Assembly (NCBI GenBank): GCA_036245525.1 | Contig: BTPG01000004.1 | Location: 207,606,456 to 207,670,455 of the forward strand | Reading direction: 5' to 3' | Origin: Semisulcospira habei | Lineage: Eukaryota > Mollusca > Gastropoda > Semisulcospiridae | Length of the DNA: 64,000 nucleotides | In this document: positions 63,883 to 64,000 of the stretch, piece by piece | Layout: each line of letters opens with the position of its first letter | Numbering within the stretch: the stretch's first letter is position 1 | Made by a program: the position numbers and the translations under genes | Notes under the pieces: model-generated | Databases searched by the model: none | What the model was told of the DNA's origin: nothing | Seen by the model: only the letters and a program-made list of their open reading frames with translations

Positions 63883-64000
63883 ATGGAGGATCGGAAGGTG
63901 GACACAACAGCAGTCGAGGACCTCCAGCGGAAGGTGGCCGAGCTTCAGGCACAGCTGGATGCAGACCGGGGCCAACTGTCAGCGTCATGCAGGACAGCAC
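63883..64000 (+). CDS. Start of LTR retrotransposon gag-like ORF (cut by window edge)
   Basis: ATG at 63883 opens a frame to the window end (39 codons): MEDRKVDTTAVEDLQRK followed by a heptad-like VAELQAQLDADRG. An N-terminal coiled coil is common in gag proteins of Gypsy/BEL-type elements. Too short to classify. Confidence 0.6.
   Translation, partial: MEDRKVDTTAVEDLQRKVAELQAQLDADRGQLSASCRTA

Overview
The window is nuclear DNA from an animal, most likely a marine lophotrochozoan (probably a mollusc). Genes are split by GT-AG introns, there are many LINE retrotransposons and hundreds-of-bases palindromic repeats, and there is no operon-like packing. The phylum call is inferred from repeat style and two ciliary genes; no marker fixes it.

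Host genes. The left part holds two motile-cilium genes in head-to-head order. ODAD3 (CCDC151, outer dynein arm docking complex) runs leftward with exon 1 at 10163-10241 and exon 2 at 698-819; the rest lies off the left edge. CFAP77 (axonemal microtubule-associated protein) runs rightward in six exons from 10694 to 36972 and is complete (258 codons). The start codons are about 450 bp apart across a shared promoter carrying a palindromic X-box-like site and forkhead-type sites. A third, unrecognised gene lies on the minus strand in at least two large exons (61243-62271 and 46154-47641), tied together by a shared short peptide motif.

Mobile DNA. ODAD3 intron 1 contains an almost full-length two-ORF LINE (943-8243) that carries a second LINE (itself carrying a 260-bp insert) and a SINE-like insert, each with its own target duplication. 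CFAP77 introns contain a nearly intact endonuclease-RT LINE on the minus strand (about 19.9-23.3 kb) and a full-length but dead sister copy (30809-35261) that begins with a tRNA-like Pol III promoter. A CR1/Rex1-like LINE (51187-55401) split a 166-bp satellite array and was later split by the most striking object here. An LTR retrotransposon begins at 63217 and runs off the right edge.

The most interesting system. Between 51707 and 53947 lies a 2.24-kb insertion, flanked by a 13-bp target duplication, made of about 4.3 copies of a 520-526-nt unit. Two copies point left and the rest point right. Four copies of a 74-nt hammerhead self-cleaving ribozyme (two per strand) are sequence-identical and have every core base intact. 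This is a retrozyme-like element (circular-RNA retroelement, probably mobilised by Penelope-like machinery). Its two outer ends are both 3' ends and differ by about 40 nt. Three smaller foldback elements (35.8, 39.8 and 42.9 kb) show the same geometry, similar 11-12-bp target duplications and a related 3' extension. A 128-bp insert at 23.6 kb carries another hammerhead-like core.

The remaining intron and intergenic space is filled with near-perfect palindromic miniature elements. Three major families begin TTAA-CCC and end GGG-TTAA, which suggests piggyBac-type mobilisation. Microsatellites and degenerate repeat tails make up much of the rest.
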